From Palsa-504 sp963789225 (GTDB taxonomy: Bacteria; Actinomycetota; Actinomycetes; Streptosporangiales; Streptosporangiaceae), in contig CAWBKD010000036.1 of NCBI GenBank assembly GCA_963789225.1, positions 186,001 to 250,000 on the forward strand: 64,000 bases of DNA. The letters are read 5' to 3'. This document shows, piece by piece, positions 8,130 to 18,646 of the stretch. Made by a program: the position numbers and the translations under genes. The notes beneath the pieces were generated by a model, which worked only from the letters and a program-made list of their open reading frames with translations, did no database searches and was not told the DNA's origin. Position 1 is the first letter of the stretch. Every line of letters starts with the position of its first letter.

Positions 8130-9245
8130 GTGTCCCTGTCCGTCAAGACCCTCACGGTTGAGTTCAGCGTCGGCGGCTATAAGATCCGGCCGCTCAACGG
8201 GTTCTCGTTCGACTGCGACGACGGCCAGCTCGTGGTCCTGCTCGGGCCGTCCGGATGCGGCAAGACCACGCTGCTTTCGTGCCTCGCAGGCCTGCTCAAG
8301 CCGACCTCCGGCGCCATCTCGTTCAACGAGACGGAGGTCACCGGGCTGCGCGGCCCCGCGCTGTCCAACTACCGCCGCCACACCGTCGGAGTGGTGTTCC
8401 AGGCCTTCAACCTGATCCCGAGTCTCAGCGCGCTGTCCAACGTGATGGTCCCGCTGCGCTTGTCGGGCACCTCACGCAGCGTCGCACGGGACCGTGCCGC
8501 GGCCCTGCTCGCCCAGGTCGGACTCGACGAGCGGGCCAGGCACCGGCCCGAGCAGATGTCCGGCGGGCAGCAGCAGAGGGTCGCCATCGCCCGCGCCCTC
8601 GTGTACGACCCGCCGCTGATCCTGGCCGACGAGCCGACTGCCCACCTGGACTACATACAGGTGGAGGCCATCCTGCGGCTGCTGCGGTCGCTCGCTTCCG
8701 ACGGGCGGACCGTGGTGGTCGCCACCCACGACCAGCGCATCACGCAGCTCGCCGACAAGGTGGTCGAGCTCGTCCCGCACCTGCCCGCGGACCAGCTCGA
8801 ACCGCGGGAAGTCATGCTCGAGGCCGGGCAATACCTCTTCCGGCAGGGAGACCCAAGCGATCTGGTTTACCTGGTCCAGTCGGGCGACGTCGAGATCCTC
8901 CGCGACATGGCCGACGGCACCGAGGAACTCCTGACGGTGATCGGTCCGGGTGCCTACTTCGGTGAACTAGGGCCGATGCTGAACCTGCCGCGCAGCGCCT
9001 CGGCGCGGGCCCGCGGCCCGGCCGTCCTGACCGGGTGCTCGGTCCAGCAGTTCCGCAAGCTGGCCAGCCAGCTACGGTCCCCCTACCGGAACCAGGCCAA
9101 GTACGAAGCCGACCAGGCGACGGCGTTCGCGGGCCGGATGCAGGACACCGTGGACCTGGACACCGTCAGCACGGACCTGCTGGGCGTGGTCGATGAAACG
9201 CTGGATCCTGCGCACGTGGAGCTATGGACGCCGCCGATCGAGTGA
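8130..9245 (+). CDS. ABC transporter ATP-binding protein fused to a C-terminal cyclic-nucleotide-binding domain
   Basis: A 371-residue protein. Residues about 1-230 are a MacB/LolD-type ATPase: Walker A GPSGCGKTT, Q-loop VVFQAFNL, signature MSGGQQQRVAIARAL, Walker B LILADEPTAHLD, switch His in VVATHDQR. Residues about 235-330 form a CAP_ED-type domain, with FRQGDPSDLVYLVQSGDVEIL and the phosphate-binding cassette FGELGPMLNLPRSASA, which keeps the Glu and Arg that contact cyclic nucleotides. A short tail follows. It starts eight bases after the permease stop, so the two form one transporter. The fusion suggests export gated by a cyclic nucleotide or related ligand; this is inference from the domain. 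Confidence 0.9.
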   Translation: MSLSVKTLTVEFSVGGYKIRPLNGFSFDCDDGQLVVLLGPSGCGKTTLLSCLAGLLKPTSGAISFNETEVTGLRGPALSNYRRHTVGVVFQAFNLIPSLSALSNVMVPLRLSGTSRSVARDRAAALLAQVGLDERARHRPEQMSGGQQQRVAIARALVYDPPLILADEPTAHLDYIQVEAILRLLRSLASDGRTVVVATHDQRITQLADKVVELVPHLPADQLEPREVMLEAGQYLFRQGDPSDLVYLVQSGDVEILRDMADGTEELLTVIGPGAYFGELGPMLNLPRSASARARGPAVLTGCSVQQFRKLASQLRSPYRNQAKYEADQATAFAGRMQDTVDLDTVSTDLLGVVDETLDPAHVELWTPPIE

Positions 9246-9253
9246 GCGTGGCC

Positions 9254-10180
9254 TCAGACCAGCTGGGGTGACATGCTGACCAGGGTCAGCCCGGTCACGG
9301 CGACGCAGATGCCAAGCACCTGGAAGGCGCTGAGCCGCTCCCTGAAGACGACGAGACCGAGGGCCAGCGGTATGACCGGGTAGGTGCTCGAGACCGCGGC
9401 GGTGACCGCGACCTGGCCTGCCTGCCCGCCGCGGGCGAACGCGACAAGCGCCACCGCCTCGGCCAGCCCGGCGGCGACCGCCCAGCTGGTTCCGGCCAGC
9501 CCGCCGCGCGGACGCTGCTGCCTGCAGATCAGCGCGGCCAGGAGCACCGTGACCGAGATGATGTAGACGGTCAGCGCGGAGACGAGCCACCCCGCGGACG
9601 CGGCGTAGGCGCCGAGCCAGAACGCTCCGGTTCCGTAGGTCAGGGCGGAGGCGAGCGCCAGCAGCAGACCCCACGGCCTGCTCCGGGCGCTGCGATCCGG
9701 AGCCGCCCCATCCAGCGCCCACTGGCGCGGCACCGGGATGCCGTCGATCGTGACCGCGGCCCGCGGCTTCCCTGACGTCTGCATGGCGGCCGCGGCCACG
9801 CCCGCGACGGCGAGCGCGTCCCCGATACCGCCGAACCTGCCGAGCGGCTCCCCCAGGACGATCAGCGCCAGGATCGCGGTCACCCCGCCGTAGGTGGCGG
9901 CGGCTCCGCTGACGATCCCGACCGGGCCGTGTTCGAGGGCCCGGTAGTAGGTCAGCCAGCCCACCAGGCTGAACAGCCCCGCCCCGGCCAGTCCCAGCAC
10001 GGTGGTGCTGGCCAGGGTCGGCAGGTGCGGGTGCAAGGCGGCCAGCGCCGTGCCCAGCACGATGGTCCCCGTAACCTGGCTGATCAGCAGGGCCGCCAGC
10101 GTGCCCATCCGCCTGGCCGCGTGCGCGGCTGCGACAGAGGACAGGCCCCACCCCGCCGCGGCGACCAGCCCGTACACCAT
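9254..10180 (-). CDS. EamA/DMT family transporter
   Basis: A protein of about 308 residues with ten hydrophobic segments in two homologous halves, the EamA (drug/metabolite transporter) fold. The first half ends with GEPLGRFGGIGDALAVAGV and the second with FRERLSAFQVLGICVAVTG, the repeated post-helix motif of the family. A hydrophilic loop of about 40 residues separates the halves. Start choice: GGTGG at 10190-10194 touches the ATG at 10189 but lies nine bases from the ATG at 10180, which is therefore preferred. Substrate unknown; family members export amino acids or metabolites. Its 5' region contains an AT-rich palindrome. Confidence 0.87.
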   Translation of the reverse strand: MVYGLVAAAGWGLSSVAAAHAARRMGTLAALLISQVTGTIVLGTALAALHPHLPTLASTTVLGLAGAGLFSLVGWLTYYRALEHGPVGIVSGAAATYGGVTAILALIVLGEPLGRFGGIGDALAVAGVAAAAMQTSGKPRAAVTIDGIPVPRQWALDGAAPDRSARSRPWGLLLALASALTYGTGAFWLGAYAASAGWLVSALTVYIISVTVLLAALICRQQRPRGGLAGTSWAVAAGLAEAVALVAFARGGQAGQVAVTAAVSSTYPVIPLALGLVVFRERLSAFQVLGICVAVTGLTLVSMSPQLV

Positions 10181-10194
10181 CCGGATCATCCACC

Positions 10195-10218
10195 ATAAGT
10201 AGCTATTGCACTACTTAT
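10195..10218. promoter_or_regulatory. AT-rich operator-like palindrome between thiD and the EamA gene
   Basis: ATAAGTAG and CTACTTAT form perfect 8-base arms around an 8-base centre. The element overlaps the thiD stop codon and lies just upstream of the EamA ribosome-binding site. In surrounding DNA that is strongly G/C-rich an A/T-rich dyad of this form looks like a repressor operator. No regulator gene is adjacent. Confidence 0.45.
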
Positions 10219-11148
10219 CGTGACTCACTGGATAAGGCGGGTCAATACCTTCTGCTACTCGATGAGTCCGAGCAGTCACGTTAGGTGGCAACCGTGCGAT
10301 CCGGCCCTGACCCGTCACGCCGTCTGCCGGGCAGGCCGCGAATTCGTGCAGCACGTGCACAGGGCCTTCGCCGCCGCCGAGGGTAGCCAGGCCGTGGGCC
10401 ACCGCCTGCCCGGCCAGGAGCGCGGCCTGCTCGGCGGCCTCGGGGAGCGGCAGGCCCGCGGCCAGGCCTGCCGCGAGGACGGCCGAGTGGGTGCAGCCTG
10501 CGCCGTGGGTGGCGGCGACGGGATGGCGGACGACCGGGATGCGCAGGTGGCGGGAGCCGTCGAAGAGGTGATCGACCTGGTCGGCACCGTGGCCCCCGGT
10601 CACCAGGGCCGCGCGGGCGCCCATCGCGACCAGGCGCTCGGCGAGGACAGCGCGGTCCTCGGTCGCCAGCGTCGTCAGCGCCTGGGCTTCGGGCAGGTTG
10701 GGGGTCACGACCGTGGCCAGCGGGAACAGCCGCGACACCAGCGTCCCGACCGCGTCGGGCTGGAGCAGCCGACTGCCCGAGCTGGCCACCATGACCGGGT
10801 CCACGACCAGGGGCAGGTTTCGCGGCTCTAGCGCGTCGGCGACCGCCCCGATCAGCGGGGCGGAGAACAGCATGCCGGTTTTGACCGCGTCGGCGCCGAT
10901 GTCGTCCAGGACGGCGTCGATCTGGGCTCGTACGAACGACGGCGGGACCTCATGGATGGCGGTCACGCCCAGGGTGTTCTGGGCGGTGAGCGCGACGATG
11001 GCCGACATGCCGTGCGCGCCGCAGCGCGCGAACGCCTTCAGGTCAGCCTGGATGCCCGCTCCGCCGCCCGAATCGGACGAGGCGATGGTCAGGACCCTCG
11101 GCACGCGGGGGGTTCCGGGGGGTCGCCCCCCCGGGCTAGCACTGCCAC

Positions 11149-11152
<4 letters not shown>
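10211..11152 (-). CDS. thiD: Bifunctional hydroxymethylpyrimidine kinase/phosphomethylpyrimidine kinase ThiD
   Basis: ThiD phosphorylates HMP and HMP-P to HMP-PP for thiamine synthesis. Visible motifs are TIASSDSGGGAGIQADLKAF near the N-terminus, DAVKTGMLFS, VVDPVMVASSG and the anion-hole/catalytic GAGCTHSAVLAAGLA, all typical of the ribokinase-fold PfkB-like family. The C-terminal 40 residues are an extra tail. GTG 11152 overlaps the thiG stop (GTGA), matching the other junctions in this operon, and gives 313 residues; an alternative GTG at 11104 would give 297 residues and start nearer the family's usual N-terminus. The stretch between the two starts is a GC-rich mini-repeat. Confidence 0.9.
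11104..11135. repeat. GC-rich palindromic mini-repeat, copy A
   Basis: A 32-bp element of G6, TTCC, G6, TCG and C7 blocks. It is identical to 27203-27234. It lies at the thiG-thiD junction and is translated if thiD starts at 11152. The G and C runs can pair into a strong hairpin. Confidence 0.8.
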
Positions 11153-11964
<812 letters not shown>

Positions 11965-11966
11965 TG

Positions 11967-12173
11967 TCATCCTCCTTGCACGGCCGTGACGACCTCGATC
12001 TGGTCGCCGGCCCGAAGCAGCGTGGCGGCCCACGAGCCGCGCGGGATCACGTCGCCGTTGACGGCGGCCGCGACGCCGGTGCCGAGAGCAGTCAGCTCGG
12101 CCACCGCCTGCGCGACGGTCGTACCTTCGGACAGCTCGCGCGGCTCCCCGTTGAGCTTCACCTCGACCGTCAC
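11967..12173 (-). CDS. thiS: Sulfur carrier protein ThiS
   Basis: A 68-residue ubiquitin-fold protein ending in Gly-Gly, the residues thiocarboxylated to carry sulfur to ThiG. It opens VTVEVKLNGEPREL and contains VAAAVNGDVIPRGSW, both typical of ThiS. GTG 12173 overlaps the thiO stop as GTGA. Its last codons and stop (GGA GGA TGA) are also the ribosome-binding site and first possible start of thiG. The adenylyltransferase ThiF that would activate it is not in this window. Confidence 0.93.
   Translation of the reverse strand: MTVEVKLNGEPRELSEGTTVAQAVAELTALGTGVAAAVNGDVIPRGSWAATLLRAGDQIEVVTAVQGG
11971..11977 (-). promoter_or_regulatory. Ribosome-binding site of thiG inside the thiS C-terminal codons
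   Basis: AAGGAGG lies six bases before ATG 11964. The same bases encode the end of ThiS, including both invariant glycines, so the sulfur-carrier tail and the thiG translation signal are overlaid. Confidence 0.75.
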
Positions 12174-13321
12174 CGCGGTCCCTCCCCGCCGGTGAACCGC
12201 TGGGGAGTGAACGGCGCCCACTCCGGGGCGGGCGGCTGGCCGGTGAGCAAGGCCACCGCGGCGTCCGCGGTCACCGGGGACATCAGGATGCCGTTGCGGT
12301 AGTGGCCGGTGGCCATCAGCAGCCCGTCCGGGCCGCACCGGCCGGCGATCGGCCCGTTATCGGGGGTTCCCGGCCGCAGTCCCGCACAGGTCTCGGCCAG
12401 GATCAGCTCGCTGGTCACGGGAAGCACGCTCATCGCGTCGTGCAGCAGGTCGTGGACGGCGCCTGCGGTCACCGTCTGGTCCGGGCCGCGCTCCTCCTGG
12501 GTGGCGCCCACGACCAGCTCACCGTCGGCCCGGGGCACCAGGTAAAGGTCGATGCCACGCACGATGGCGCGGACCGAATGGGTCAGGACGGGCGGCAGGA
12601 CATCAGGGTGGCGCAGGCGCAGCAGCTGACCCTTGACCGGGCGGACCGCGGCCCGCACGGCGTCCGGTACTCCGGCAACGGAGCCGGTCCAGCACCCGGC
12701 GGCCACCACGACCTCGGCCGCGTCGACCTCCCCGCCGTCGGCGAGCCGCACGCCCACGGCCCGCCCGCCGCGGACGCGCACTTCGAGCACGCGGTCGCGG
12801 ATCGTCCGTGCCTTGACCACCCGCATCGCCTCGCGCAGCGCGGCCGCGTACCGCCGGTTGTCGACCGACCAGTCGCCGGGGAACAGCACGCCGCCGCGCA
12901 CGTCCGGGGACAGGAACGGCTCAAGCGCGCGGCAGGCTCGGCTGTCGAGCTCCTGGGCGTCAAGCCCGGCCGACCGGCGGAACGCGGTCAGCCGGACCAG
13001 CGCCGCCTGGTCGCCCGGGTCGTACGCGATGGCCAGCGTTCCCTCGCGGCGCAGCCCGACTTGGTGGCCGGTCAGTTCCTCGAGTTCGCTGGCGAAGGAT
13101 CCGAACCGCCCGACCGCCAGCAGGTTGAGCCGCAGCAGCTCCGCCTCGCCGAACAGGCTCTCGGAGACCGGCGCGAGCATCCCCGCGGCCACCAGGGTTG
13201 CGCCGTCCCCGAGGTCCGGGTCAACGACGACGACGTCGAGCCCGGCGGCCGCCGCCCGCCAGGCGATTGCGGTTCCGATGACGCCGCCGCCCGCGACTAC
13301 GACATCTGCGGTCTCGGCCAA
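12170..13321 (-). CDS. thiO: Glycine oxidase ThiO
   Basis: A 383-residue FAD-dependent amine oxidase of the DAO family. It oxidises glycine to the imine used by ThiG. The dinucleotide-binding motif VVVAGGGVIGTAIAWRAA is at the N-terminus, DWSVDNRRYAAALREA mid-protein, and the C-terminal GLRPGTPDNGPIAG plus TGHYRNGILMSP segments are typical of ThiO. The start is TTG 13321, chosen because AAGGGAG lies six bases upstream. That site is the 3' end of the TPP riboswitch, so ligand binding would hide it. First gene of the thi operon. Confidence 0.93.
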   Translation of the reverse strand: MAETADVVVAGGGVIGTAIAWRAAAAGLDVVVVDPDLGDGATLVAAGMLAPVSESLFGEAELLRLNLLAVGRFGSFASELEELTGHQVGLRREGTLAIAYDPGDQAALVRLTAFRRSAGLDAQELDSRACRALEPFLSPDVRGGVLFPGDWSVDNRRYAAALREAMRVVKARTIRDRVLEVRVRGGRAVGVRLADGGEVDAAEVVVAAGCWTGSVAGVPDAVRAAVRPVKGQLLRLRHPDVLPPVLTHSVRAIVRGIDLYLVPRADGELVVGATQEERGPDQTVTAGAVHDLLHDAMSVLPVTSELILAETCAGLRPGTPDNGPIAGRCGPDGLLMATGHYRNGILMSPVTADAAVALLTGQPPAPEWAPFTPQRFTGGEGPR

Positions 13322-13327
13322 AGAGCG

Positions 13328-13446
13328 CTCCCTTCGCCGGCATTACCCGGATCAGGTACGACGGTCGGAGGCGCGCGCCGGGGGTTCACGGGGGTCGTCC
13401 CCCGCGGGTGCACTGCCTCCCTCTCAGCCCGTTTGGGCTCCCGTGG
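13328..13446 (-). promoter_or_regulatory. TPP riboswitch (THI element) in the thiO leader
   Basis: Read on the minus strand, the leader contains the conserved core GGGCTGAGAGGGAGGC, then CTCCGACC, ACCTGATCCGGGTAATGCC and GGCGAAGGGAG, the blocks of the TPP-sensing THI box in the right order. The 3' strand includes the AAGGGAG ribosome-binding site of thiO, which implies control of translation initiation. The variable P3 arm is expanded by a GC-rich palindrome (13377-13409). thiE on the opposite strand is not covered by this element. Confidence 0.93.
13377..13409. repeat. GC-rich palindromic mini-repeat, diverged copy within the TPP riboswitch
   Basis: The order G5, TTCACG, G4, TCGT, C5, GCGGG parallels copies A and B (G-run, TTCC, G-run, TCG, C-run, GGG). 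It falls in the P3 arm of the riboswitch, where length is tolerated. The relationship is by eye and not exact. Confidence 0.5.
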
Positions 13447-13505
13447 TCAGTTGCTAGCCTATCTCACCCCCGAGATCACCTTCGTGCAGGTGATTGGATG
13501 GCGGA

Positions 13506-14156
13506 ATGACGGTCGACGTGCGGGAGCGGCTGGCCGACGCGCGGCTCTACCTGTGCACCGATGCCCGTCGCACGCAGGGGGACCTGGCGCCTTTCCTCGA
13601 CGCCGTGCTCGGCGCCGGGGTGGACATCGTCCAGCTCAGGGAAAAGGGCCTGGAGGCGGGCGAGGAACTCGCGCTGCTCGAGGTCTTCGCCGACGCGTGC
13701 CGGCGGCACGGCCGCCTGCTGGCGGTGAACGACCGGGCCGACGTAGCGCTCGCGGCCGGCGCCGACGTCCTCCACCTGGGCCAGGACGACCTGCCGGTCC
13801 CGGTAGCGCGGCAGATCCTCGGCCCGGGGCCGGTCATCGGCCGGAGCAGTCACAGCCCCGCCCAGGCCGACGCGGCCTCCCGTGAGGCCGGCGTCGACTA
13901 CTTCTGCGCCGGGCCGGTGTGGGCCACGCCCACCAAACTAGGACGCCCGGGGACCGGCACCGGCCTGCTGGCCCATGTGACGCAGGCGGCGCCGCACCGA
14001 CCGTGGTTCGCGATCGGCGGGATCAGCCTGGCCCGCCTCGACGAGGTGCTCGCGGCCGGCGCGACGCGCGTGGTGGTGGTCCGCGCCATCACGCAGGCCG
14101 ACGACCCCGCCGCCGCGGCGCGATCGTTCGTCCGCAGGCTGCGTATGTCACGATGA
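13506..14156 (+). CDS. thiE: Thiamine-phosphate synthase ThiE
   Basis: A 216-residue TIM-barrel enzyme joining HMP-PP and thiazole phosphate to thiamine phosphate. Motifs: DIVQLREKG near residue 38, LLAVNDRADVALAAGADVLHLGQDD, GRSSHSPAQA (pyrophosphate-binding Ser/His) and YFCAGPVWATPTKLG, then AIGGISLARLDEVLAAGATRVVVV. ATG 13506 starts at the usual place; a TTG at 13494 is also in frame. It is divergent from thiO, with about 60 bases between the riboswitch and its start. The mannosidase gene begins four bases after its stop. Confidence 0.94.
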   Translation: MTVDVRERLADARLYLCTDARRTQGDLAPFLDAVLGAGVDIVQLREKGLEAGEELALLEVFADACRRHGRLLAVNDRADVALAAGADVLHLGQDDLPVPVARQILGPGPVIGRSSHSPAQADAASREAGVDYFCAGPVWATPTKLGRPGTGTGLLAHVTQAAPHRPWFAIGGISLARLDEVLAAGATRVVVVRAITQADDPAAAARSFVRRLRMSR

Positions 14157-14160
14157 AAAT

Positions 14161-17100
14161 ATGCGGATCGCTGGCGTCGAATCGACTGACCTGTTCGTAG
14201 GGACTGCGCAGCGCCCGCTGCAGGTCGTGCGCGTTACGGTGGTGAATGACGGGCCCGCCATCGCACCCGACACGCCGGCCTTCGTGCACGTGGAGGGGCA
14301 CGGAGTGAGGCACCACCGCCCGTTCCGTATAACCGGGATGAACCAGGGGGAACAGGAGACCTTCGAGGTTCCCGTGGAATTCTCGGTTCCCTACCAGCCA
14401 GGGAGCACCCGGCGGGTCACGGTAGCGGTCGAGACCGACTCGGCGCGCAGCCAGACCGAGGCGGACATCACGGCCGCCGAGCCGGGCTGGACGATGTGGA
14501 TGGTCAGCCACTTCCACTACGACCCGGTGTGGTGGAACACCCAAGGCCAGTTCACCGAGGCGAAGCTCAGCCTGCCGGACGAGAACGGCAACCTGCCCGA
14601 CATCCAGATCCGCCTTCGAGCTGGTCGGCGCGCACCTGGACAAGGCCAGGAAGGACAGCGATTACAAGTTCGTGCTGGCCGAGATCGACTACCTCAAGCC
14701 TTACTTCGACGCCTACCCGCAGGACCGGCAGGACCTGCGCCGGCTGATGGCCGAAGGCCGGGTGGAGATCGTCGGCGGCAACTACAACGAGCCGAGCACC
14801 ACCCTGATCTGCGCCGAGGCCATGATCCGCAACGCCGTCGCCGGGATCGGGTTCCAGCGGGACGTGTTCGGCGGGGACCCGAGGACGTCGTGGATGGTTG
14901 ACGTGTTCGGGCACGACCCTGGGTATCCGGGCCTGATGGCCGCGGCGGGGCTGACCTCCTCGGCCTGGGCCAGGGGGCCGTTCCACCAGTGGGGCCCGCG
15001 GGGGGTCGAGGGCGGAATCGGGCGGATGCAGTTCAGGACCGAGTTCGAGTGGATCTCTCCGGATGGCGGGAGCCTGCTCACGCACTACATGGCGCACCAC
15101 TACGGCGCGGGCTGGCGGCTGAACTCGCTGCCGGACCTGCAGGCGGCCGAGCGCGAGGCCTACGCGCAGTTCAGCGCGCTGGCGCAGGTCGCCGCCACGC
15201 GCAACGTCATGCTGCCGGTCGGTGTCGACCACGTCATCCCGGCGCGCTGGGTGACGGACGTCCACCGGAGCTGGAACGACAGGTACGTGTGGCCCCGGTT
15301 CACCACCGCCGTGCCCAGCGAGTTCTTCGCCGCCGTCCGCGCCGAGGCGGGCCTCGGGGACCGCGCAGGGGCATGGATCACCCCGCAGAGCAGGGACATG
15401 AACCCGGTGTACACGGGCAAGGACGTGTCCTACATCGACGGCAAGCAGGGCCAGCGGGCCATCGAGACCGCGGTCCTCGAGGCCGAGCGGCTGGCCACGC
15501 TGGCCTGGCTGGCCGGGGCCCCGTACCCGCACGCGGCGCTGGACAAGGCGTGGCGCCTGCTCGCCTACGGCGCCCATCACGACGGCATCACCGGGGTCGA
15601 GTCCGACCAGGTGTACCTGGACCTGCTGGCCGGCTGGCGCGAGGCCTGGGACCTCGGCTCTTCAGCGCGGTGCGCCGCCGTGCGCTACCTGGCTGGACCT
15701 GACCCGGGCACCGTCAGCGTCTGCAACGGCCTGGCCCGGCCGCGGAGCGGGCTGGCGCGGATCACGCTGGAGGTGCCGGACGACGGAACCCGGTGGCTCG
15801 AGCTCAGGGGTCCCCTCGGTCAGCAACTACCGTCGCTGGCCGAGGGGGTCCGCCGCCGGCCGGACGGGTCGCTGGCCGGGGTGACCCTCACCTTCCTGGC
15901 CAGGGACGTGCCCGCGCTCGGGTTCCGGGCCTACGCGCTGCACCAGGCCGAGCCCGACGAGAAGACCGGGTGGCAGGACGTCACCGCCGCGCAGGGGGTC
16001 ACGATCGAGAACGGCGCGTACGTGGTCACGGCCGATCCGGCCCGCGGCGGGACGGTCACCGTCCTGGACAAGCGCACCGGCGCGAGCGTGCTGACCGGGC
16101 CGGGCAACGAGCTGGTGCTGCAGGACGAGTACGCGCAGCATCCCAAGCACAACGAGGGGCCGTGGCACCTGTCGCCGAAGGGCCCCGGGCAAGGATCGGC
16201 GTCCGGGCCGGCCCAGGTGCGCACGGAGCGCTGCCCGATCGGCTCGCGGCTGGTGGCCTCCTACCAGCTCGGCAAGCTCGAAGTCACCCAGGAGATCCTG
16301 CTGTTCCAGGGCGAGGACCGGGTCGACTTCCGCACCCACATCGACGGGTTCGACGGGCATGACCAGCTGCTCCGCGTGGCCTTCCCCGCCGACGTGCCCG
16401 GCGGGCTGCCGGTGTACCAGACCGCGACCGCGGTGATCGGCCGGTCGTTCGGCGTGGTGGACGTAGATTCGGCGGACCACTGGTGGACGCGCGACTGCGC
16501 CGCCCAGCAGTGGTTCGGCCTCAGCTCGGTGGCGCGGGTCCGCACCAGCGGCCCCGCCGGGCTGACGGAGGCGATCGGCATCGCCGAGGTCGTCTGCCCG
16601 GACGACCCGGACGGCCTGCGCGGCGAGGTACGTGACCTGGTGGCCGCCCTGGCCGCGACGGGCGTGACCTCGACGGTCAGCGAGTCTGACGGGCCCAGGT
16701 ACGGGGCGATCGACGCGGACTCCAACCTGCCCGACGTCAGGATCGCGGTCGGCGGGCCCGAGGCGAACTCATTCACCGCCGAGGTCCTGTCGCACGCCGG
16801 GCCCGGCTACGCCAAGGAGCTCGGGGCCAGGCTGGCCGCGAGTTCGGGCGGCGGGATGGCGCGGCTGTGGGTCCCGTCAGGGCGAGGCCGGGAGGACGCC
16901 TTCGGCCCGGATCCTGACCTGCGCGGGCCGGGTGACCTGCCGGTGCTGATCGTGGCGGGCAGCGGTCCCGGTGAGCTGGCCGATGCGGTCACGGCCCTGG
17001 CGACCGACCTGGCGGACGCCCTGATCGACGCGGGTGACCAGGTCGAGGACGGCGACGGGACCGAGTCGCCCGGGGCCGCAGCGTCGGTGCCGCTGGCGGA

Positions 17101-18565
17101 CCGGTCGGTCGCCATCTTGAACCGGGGCACGCCCGGCTGCGTGGTCACGCCCGACGGCACGATGCACATGTCGCTGATGCGCTCCTGCAGCGCGTGGCCG
17201 TCCGGGATATGGATCGACGGCGACCGCAGGACCGCGCCGGACGGCAGCAGTTTCGCCTGGCAGCACTGGAGTCACACGTTCGAGTACGCGCTGGCCTCGG
17301 GCGCGGGCGACTGGCGGGCGGCCGGCTTCGCGGCCCTGGCCGAGGACTACAACCACGACCTGATCGCGGTCGCGGCCGGCGGCGTTTCGCCGCTGGCGGC
17401 CGGAGCTCCGCTGCTGACGGTGGAACCGGCCACGGTCACGCTGAGCGCGCTGAAACCCCGGGGCAACCCGCTCGCCTCGGGCCGGACGCCAGGCGTCCCG
17501 GACGCAGCCGAGGCGGCCGTCGCCATCCGCCTGCGGGAGACGAGCGGCCGGCCGACGACCGCGCGGGTGCGGCTCGCCGGCGGGGTCGCCGGGGTCCCGC
17601 AGGCATTTCTCACCGACCTGCTCGAGGAATCGGATGGCGTGGCCCTGCCGGTCGGCGAACTAGGGGACGGCAGCATCAATGTCGACATGCCGGCTTTCGG
17701 GACCGTGACCCTCGTGGCGCGGACGAACCCGCGCGCGCCCGCAGGCGGCGGGACGGTTCTCGTTCCAGCTGGCCCGCCCGCCGAACCGGTCGAGCCGATC
17801 TACGCCCGCTACTGGCTGCACGGGAAGGGCCCGGCGCCGGCCGGGAACGTCCCGGTCGCGGCTCACTTCTCCCCCACCAGGGTCGCCCTCGCGGACGCGG
17901 GCGACACCGCGACGCTGACGCTGACCGTGGGCTGCGGAGCCGAACCGGCCGCCGGGACGGTCGAGCTGGTCACGCCCGCCGGGGTGATGGTCAGCACCGA
18001 ACAGGACCTGCGGTACGAACTGGCGCCCGGCGGATACGCCGCCTGGGAGCTGGCGGTGCGGGCCGCGCCTGGTACCGGGCCGGGACGCTATTTCGTCGCG
18101 GCGCGGATCCGCGACGGGCTCGGCCACGTCCTGGAGGACACGGCCATGGTCGCGGTCGGCGAGCGCCGCTGGCCTGACCCGGCCCTGCCGCCCGAAGAGG
18201 CACTCGATGTGATGCAGGCCGACTACGCCGCGGCGGCGGCCGAGGTGGACGTGGCGGTGCTGACCCCGGAGCTGAACGTGGCCCCGGGCGGGCGGGGCGA
18301 GATAGTGGTCAATATCACCAGCGGCCTGGGGTCGGAGCTGCACGGCGAGGCCCAGGTGGTGTCGCCGTTCGGCACGTGGGACGCGTTCGGTCCCGCGACG
18401 CAAGGGTTCAGCGTCATGCCGCAGGCGACCACGGCGGTGCGCTTCGGCGTCCGGCTGCCGGAGACCGCCCGGCCGGGGGCTCATTGGTGGGCGCTGGTCA
18501 AAGTGATGTATTACGGGCGAGTCCGGTACACACCGGCCATCGCGGTTTTCGTCCGTGCCGAATAG
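14161..18565 (+). pseudogene. GH38 alpha-mannosidase with NEW3-like domains, interrupted by one frameshift near 14611
   Basis: Two overlapping frames together encode a GH38 alpha-mannosidase of about 1,467 residues. The first frame (from 14161) gives an Ig-like N-terminal domain and the zinc/nucleophile motif HFHYDPVWW (His119, Asp121). Near 14611 the reading must jump +1: GAC ATC CAG ATC then C, then GCC TTC GAG CTG. The second frame continues with NYNEPSTT, the nucleophile region WMVDVFGHDPGYP, AHHDGITG, beta-sandwich domains and NEW3-like C-terminal domains. No other break is seen. It starts four bases after thiE. Either a recent mutation, an assembly error or, less likely, recoding. If the second frame alone is made it lacks the catalytic His/Asp pair. 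Confidence 0.88.
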
Positions 18566-18646
18566 TGACCCCTAAGCTGCGGGCGAACAGGGTAGGTTTG
18601 TTGTCGGCTTTATTAAGCATTTCAACAGTGCGAACCCAGAGGAGCC

